Shown: positions 32,998 to 36,703 of the stretch, one piece after another
Numbering within the stretch: position 1 is the first letter of the stretch
Layout: the number at the start of each line of letters is the position of its first letter
Source: Halobacteriales archaeon QS_8_69_26
GTDB lineage: Archaea; Halobacteriota; Halobacteria; Halobacteriales; SW-7-71-33
Length of the DNA: 36,703 nucleotides
Assembly (NCBI GenBank): GCA_003023195.1
Contig: PXRX01000032.1
Coordinates: forward strand, 1-36,703
Direction of reading: 5' to 3'
Program-made: the position numbers and the translations under genes
The notes under the pieces: model-generated
Databases searched by the model: none
Told to the model about the DNA's origin: nothing
The model's input: the letters and a program-made list of their open reading frames with translations, nothing else

Positions 32998-34364
32998 GCG
33001 GCAACGTCTTCGTCCTCTCGTCCGACAGTCTCCGCCTCGACCGGACGGTCGACGAGGACGTGATGCCCTACCTGGCCGACCTCGGGGAGAACGGGACGCG
33101 GTTCACCAACGCCGTCGCCAACGGGCCGTTCACCCCGGCGTCGTTCCCGACGCTCCTGGCCTCGCGGTACCCGAGTTCGATCGACGGCATCGGGATCCCG
33201 GACGGCGACGCCGTCACCACCATCGCCGAGGAGTTCCAGCGTGCGGGCTACCGGACGGCCCTCTGGTCCGACAACAAGTTCGTCGGCGACGAGTACAACT
33301 ACGACAGGGGGTTCGAGGAGGGCGCCGGGTACGAGGTCAGTCTCCGGGACAGGGTCAGGGAGCACATCGACGAGGACGGCGCGCTCTTCAAGCTCCTGGA
33401 GTTCGGGTACATGAACGTCTGGAAGTCGATGAAGAACTCGGTCGGGGACTCGCACTACTACGCGACCGCCGAGGGCCTCAACGGGAAGGCCCGGACCTGG
33501 CTGGACGGGCTGGACCCGGCGCGCGACGACGTCCACGTCTGGCTCCACTACATGGACACCCACCACCCCTACGAGCCAGCCGAGGAGTACGTGCCGTACG
33601 ACGAGCTGACGGAGGTCACCGACCGGACCGAGGCCAACAACCTCACGCGGCGGGTCGTGAGCAACGACGGGCGCGACGCCACGCCCGAGGAACTCGCCGA
33701 CGTCAGGCGGTTGTACGACGCCGAGTGCCGGTACCTCGACGACAGGCTCCGGGAGTTCGTCGGGTGGCTCCGGGACGAGGGGTGGCTCGGTCCCGAGGAC
33801 GTCCTCGTCGTCACGAGCGACCACGGCGAGATCCTCTACGGGTACGAGACCTGGGGGGCGTTCGGCCACGAGAACGTCTTCAGCGAGGAGTGTACCAGGA
33901 TCCCCCTCGTCTTCGACCACGGCGAACTCCCGGAGGTCGACGTGGCCGACCAGGCGTCGCTGGTCGACCTCATGCCGACGCTGCTGGACCTGCTGGGGAT
34001 GGACGTCCCGGCGTCCGCCATGGGCGAGTCGCTCGTTCCCCTCGCCAGGGGCGAACGCGAGGGCGCGGAGTACGTGTTCTACGACGGGACGATGGGATAC
34101 GGCGGGGTCCGGTCCGCGGACGGGCGGAAGGTCTTCGACTGCGAACACCGCGGCAAGGACGAGTACGTCGGGACGACGTTCGACCCGGGGACGCTCGAGG
34201 CGGAGTACGGGGAGACGCTGGAAGACGCCCCCGATGAATCGCTCCTGACGGAGCTCAGGCAGTTCGAGCGGACGGCACGCGAGCGCCAGGACGACGCGAA
34301 GGCCATCGACCCGGACAGCATCCAGGTCGAACAGCACATGCGGGACCTGGGATACCTCGAATGA
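32994..34364 (+). CDS. Sulfatase-like alkaline-phosphatase superfamily protein
   Basis: 456 aa. The N-terminal strand with metal Asp, VFVLSSDSLRLDRT (Asp11), the FTPASFPTLLASRYPS segment (46-61) where the nucleophile normally sits, HYMDTHHPYEP (about 186-196) and TSDHGEILYGYETWGAFGHENVF (about 274-296) are the sulfatase/AlkP landmarks. The sulfatase formylglycine motif C/S-x-P-x-R is not present; Thr47 or Ser50 could be the nucleophile, which favours a phosphatase, phosphodiesterase or phosphotransferase. There is no signal peptide, so it appears cytosolic, unlike most sulfatases. GTG 32994 overlaps the glycosyltransferase stop (GTGA) and is the only sensible start, since the upstream open frame is antisense-like sequence inside that gene. 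Substrate probably a glycan intermediate (inference). Confidence 0.87.
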   Translation: MSGNVFVLSSDSLRLDRTVDEDVMPYLADLGENGTRFTNAVANGPFTPASFPTLLASRYPSSIDGIGIPDGDAVTTIAEEFQRAGYRTALWSDNKFVGDEYNYDRGFEEGAGYEVSLRDRVREHIDEDGALFKLLEFGYMNVWKSMKNSVGDSHYYATAEGLNGKARTWLDGLDPARDDVHVWLHYMDTHHPYEPAEEYVPYDELTEVTDRTEANNLTRRVVSNDGRDATPEELADVRRLYDAECRYLDDRLREFVGWLRDEGWLGPEDVLVVTSDHGEILYGYETWGAFGHENVFSEECTRIPLVFDHGELPEVDVADQASLVDLMPTLLDLLGMDVPASAMGESLVPLARGEREGAEYVFYDGTMGYGGVRSADGRKVFDCEHRGKDEYVGTTFDPGTLEAEYGETLEDAPDESLLTELRQFERTARERQDDAKAIDPDSIQVEQHMRDLGYLE

Positions 34365-34942
34365 CCGTCAGCGTCGTCGTCCCGTCCGCCAGGGAGCAGG
34401 TGCTGACCCCGGACAGCCTCCCGTCGGCGGTCGACCGCCAGATACGCCGCGACGAGGGGCTGAACCGCGCCCGCAACGCCGGCGTGGCCGACGCCGCCCA
34501 CGACTCGATCGTGATCCTCGACGACGACCTCGAGTTCTCGGAGGAGTGGTTCCGGGGACTGTGCGACCGGCTCGAACGGCACCCGGACACGGTCTTCACC
34601 GCCCGCGGAACCGGCGTCCTCCCGAGGCTGTCGTGGCCGTCGGGGTTCGAACCCGGGATGGGCCGGGTGATGGCCTTCCACAGGGACGTCTGGCGTGACG
34701 TCGGCGGCTTTCCGGAACCCTGTTCCCACGGAGGTGACACCGACTTCCTCATGAGTGCATACGAGAACGGCTACACGGTAACGGGGATCGACCACGAATG
34801 GCAACACCTCGACGACGAGGAGGACGTCTACAGCCTCTCCGACAACCTCGGGTGGCTGTGGTTCCTGACCAGACGGCACACGAGACTGGTCGCTCCGCGG
34901 CTCCCGTCGTTGCTGGTCACCAAACTCGGAGGGCGGAGCTGA
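34361..34942 (+). CDS. Short family-2-like glycosyltransferase (GT-A)
   Basis: 193 aa. It begins MTVSVVVPS as GT2 enzymes do, then reaches GLNRARNAGVADAAHDSIVILDDDLEF, where Asp54-Asp56 are the nucleotide-sugar/metal DxD motif. The acceptor region FEPGMGRVMAFHRDVWRDVGGFPEP and GGDTDFLMSAYENGY (about 124-138) match GT2 proteins. DxD normally lies near residue 85-100, so some 35 residues of the donor-binding Rossmann half appear missing after the first strand. C-terminal WLWFLTRRHTRLVAPRLPS may contact the membrane. Start ATG overlaps the preceding stop as ATGA and its own TGA overlaps the next ATG. It could be a genuine compact family or a shortened copy with altered activity. Confidence 0.8.
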   Translation: MTVSVVVPSAREQVLTPDSLPSAVDRQIRRDEGLNRARNAGVADAAHDSIVILDDDLEFSEEWFRGLCDRLERHPDTVFTARGTGVLPRLSWPSGFEPGMGRVMAFHRDVWRDVGGFPEPCSHGGDTDFLMSAYENGYTVTGIDHEWQHLDDEEDVYSLSDNLGWLWFLTRRHTRLVAPRLPSLLVTKLGGRS

Positions 34943-35868
34943 TGGCGTTCAGCGACTGGTACGCGGACGCGAAGGAACACGTCCGGGAGGACGGCTGGAG
35001 CGGGGCCAAGGAGGCCGCCTACGAGTTCTACATCGGGATGTTCCGGCAGTCGGGAAGGGTCTGGAACTACGGGACCCCCATCTACGAGCACGACTGGGAC
35101 GTGTTCGTCGTGCTGGACGCCTGCCGTGCGGACCTGATGGCGGAGGTCGCCGACGAGTACGACTTCGTCGACACGACCACCACCTACTCGGTGGGCAGTA
35201 GCTCCGGCGAGTGGATACAGAAGAACTTCGTCTGGGGCGGCGACGACGAGGAGGTGGCCCGGACCGACTACGTCACCGCGAACCCGTACTCGGACCGGCA
35301 CCTCGACGCCGGGGACTTCGGGTTGCTCGACGAGGTCTGGCGGTACGCGTTCGACGAGGAGGTCCGGACGATCCCGGCCGACAGCGTCACCGACCGGGCG
35401 ATAACGGTCCACCGCGAGCGCGACCCCGAGTACATGGTGGTCCACTACATGCAACCCCACCACCCGTTCGTGGAGAACCCCCTCGACGAGGGGCTCCCGC
35501 TCCGACAGTTCGGGAACACCCCCTGGGACGACGTCTGGGACAAGCTCCGCAAGGGTCGCGTCGACCGCGACGAGGTCTGGACCGGGTACAGGAACAACCT
35601 CCGGTACGTGCTCGACAGCGTGGAGACCCTGCTGGAGAGCATCGACGCGGAGCGGGTGCTCATCTCGGCCGACCACGCCAACCTGCTCGGCGAGTTCGGC
35701 CTCTACGCCCACCCCAGCTACGTCCCGATCCCCGCCCTGAAGCGGGTCCCGCTCTGTGAGACGACTGCCAGCGACACCGGGGAGTACGAACCGGCCGACG
35801 TGAAGGAGCGGGCGGAGGAATCGGCGAGCGTCGAAGAGAAACTGCAGCACCTGGGGTACAAGACATGA
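34942..35868 (+). CDS. AlkP-superfamily protein, second of three
   Basis: 308 aa, no signal peptide. An amphipathic helical N-terminus (1-48: WYADAKEHVREDGWSGAKEAAYEFY) precedes the AlkP core: DVFVVLDACRADLM with metal Asp59, TTTTYSVGSSSGEWIQKNFVW in the nucleophile position, MVVHYMQPHHPFVENP (about 168-183) and VLISADHANLLGEFGLYAHPSYVP (about 238-261) with the metal-binding Asp-His pair. The motif variants DH-A-N and AHPSYV differ from true sulfatases. A conserved C-terminal part ends EEKLQHLGYK, similar to the ends of the first AlkP gene (QHMRDLGYLE), suggesting a shared ancestry of these genes. ATG overlaps the previous stop by one base (TGATG). Haloarchaeal relatives occur near agl genes; reaction unknown. 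Confidence 0.82.
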   Translation: MAFSDWYADAKEHVREDGWSGAKEAAYEFYIGMFRQSGRVWNYGTPIYEHDWDVFVVLDACRADLMAEVADEYDFVDTTTTYSVGSSSGEWIQKNFVWGGDDEEVARTDYVTANPYSDRHLDAGDFGLLDEVWRYAFDEEVRTIPADSVTDRAITVHRERDPEYMVVHYMQPHHPFVENPLDEGLPLRQFGNTPWDDVWDKLRKGRVDRDEVWTGYRNNLRYVLDSVETLLESIDAERVLISADHANLLGEFGLYAHPSYVPIPALKRVPLCETTASDTGEYEPADVKERAEESASVEEKLQHLGYKT

Positions 35869-36703
35869 CGATCGTCGTACTCGCACTGGACGCACTGGAC
35901 TACGAACTGGTCGACCACTTCGGCTTCGACGAGTTCAAGCTCGACGGCGGGTTCGTGGAGATGGAGACGGTCGCACACCAGTTCGACTTCCCGTTCACTC
36001 CGGAGGCCTGGGCGACCGTCGCGACCGGACTGGCACCGACCGAGCACGGCGTCACCGACGCGGGCGCGAGCCAGTGGGACAACCCGCTGGTCGACTTCGC
36101 CTCGAAGTTCGTCGGGCACCTCGACGTCCACACCCGGGCGAAGCTCGGTCGGATCGTCAAGCGAACCACGGGCGCGGAGTACACCGTCGGCGAGACGGAC
36201 GCCCCGACCGTCTTCGACAACGACTGGGCGGTAGTCCACAACTGGCCGGGCGTCGTCAACGGGGCGGAGCTACGGGAGGTCTGGCGGATCACCGACGACG
36301 AACCGCCCCAGGAGGTGTTCGAGCGGAAGCTCCTCGGGAAGGGCGCCCAGCAGTTCGCCTGGGCCGAGGAGATGCTAAACCACCCCGTCGGCCTCGCGGG
36401 GGTGCACGTGCACACGATCGACATGGCCTCGCACGCCTACGGCGACGACGAACCCGACCTCCGCCGGATGTACGAGTGGACCGCCGAGAAGGTCACGGAG
36501 GTCGAGGCCGCCCTCGGCCCCGACGACCACCTGCTGATCCTCAGCGACCACGGCACCTACACCTCCTTCCACGACCCCGACGTCGTCCCGGACGAGCAAC
36601 CGCCCGGAAAGCACGCCTTCCGGGCCGTCGCCACCACGACCCACCCCGACGGTCCCCCCGAGTCCGTCCTCGACGTCAAGGAGTGGATCGAGGCCCGCGT
36701 CGA
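35865..36703 (+). CDS. AlkP-superfamily (type I phosphodiesterase-like) protein, 3' end off window
   Basis: At least 279 codons, open at the right edge. It starts MTIVVLALDALDYELVDHFG with metal Asp9, then FPFTPEAWATVATGLAPTEHGVTDAG (about 42-67), the nucleotide pyrophosphatase/phosphodiesterase-type nucleophile loop with Thr45, HVHTIDMASHAYGDDEP (about 181-197) and LLILSDHGTYTSFHDPD (about 223-239). Metal ligands characteristic of the superfamily are in place. Like the two preceding AlkP-type proteins it lacks a signal peptide. ATG 35865 overlaps the upstream stop as ATGA, so it is translationally coupled. Likely acts on a nucleotide-, sugar- or lipid-phosphate of glycan assembly; the substrate is unknown. 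Confidence 0.85.
   Translation, partial: MTIVVLALDALDYELVDHFGFDEFKLDGGFVEMETVAHQFDFPFTPEAWATVATGLAPTEHGVTDAGASQWDNPLVDFASKFVGHLDVHTRAKLGRIVKRTTGAEYTVGETDAPTVFDNDWAVVHNWPGVVNGAELREVWRITDDEPPQEVFERKLLGKGAQQFAWAEEMLNHPVGLAGVHVHTIDMASHAYGDDEPDLRRMYEWTAEKVTEVEAALGPDDHLLILSDHGTYTSFHDPDVVPDEQPPGKHAFRAVATTTHPDGPPESVLDVKEWIEARV

Overview
The window comes from an extremely halophilic archaeon (class Halobacteria). Base composition is very GC-rich, proteins are rich in Asp and Glu, several promoters have a TATA box about 25-30 bases before the start codon and imply leaderless mRNAs, and many neighbouring genes share 4-base ATGA or GTGA overlaps. The gene content fits: TFB, AglB, an archaeal-type TYW1, an archaeal-type TIM homologue and several haloarchaea-only membrane families. 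The genus cannot be named from the sequence alone.

Layout. (1) 1-1078: a 5'-truncated, less GC-rich TnpB gene with a hairpin at its 3' end, convergent with (2) an NhaP-type cation/proton antiporter (1220-3067, minus) preceded by a possible 31-codon upstream ORF. (3) 3363-6297: a monothiol-glutaredoxin-like protein, an acidic conserved protein, a 30-bp tandem repeat array, a PP-loop PAPS-reductase-family enzyme and a small membrane protein. (4) 6356-14240: a MoxR ATPase convergent with a tightly overlapping four-gene minus-strand operon (transglutaminase/DUF4129 membrane protein, two-TM protein, DUF58 protein, polytopic membrane protein). Together these resemble the MoxR-DUF58-transglutaminase envelope module. 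(5) 14614-17544: TFB, small proteins and the wyosine enzyme TYW1. (6) 17626-20855: a winged-helix/P-loop ATPase/TPR protein split by an apparent frameshift. (7) 21021-23541: a triosephosphate-isomerase homologue whose catalytic His appears to be Ala, a CBS-HEPN fusion with a repeat-filled loop, and a GNAT acetyltransferase. (8) 23694-27224: a large lipoprotein, a 29-bp tandem repeat and an acyl-CoA ligase. (9) 27502-36703: a protein glycosylation locus. AglB and a DUF368 polyprenyl-phosphate translocase candidate lie on the minus strand. Divergent to them is a five-gene operon, open at the window end, with two glycosyltransferases and three consecutive alkaline-phosphatase-superfamily proteins.

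How the genes may work together: AglB transfers a dolichol-linked glycan to protein outside the cell, the DUF368 protein could return the spent lipid phosphate to the cytosolic face, and the divergent operon could build or trim the glycan. The most unusual items are the run of three apparently cytosolic AlkP-superfamily proteins, the His-less TIM homologue, the CBS-HEPN fusion, and short repeated motifs (TTACAGTAAC and CCTCACACGGT) shared by separate intergenic regions.
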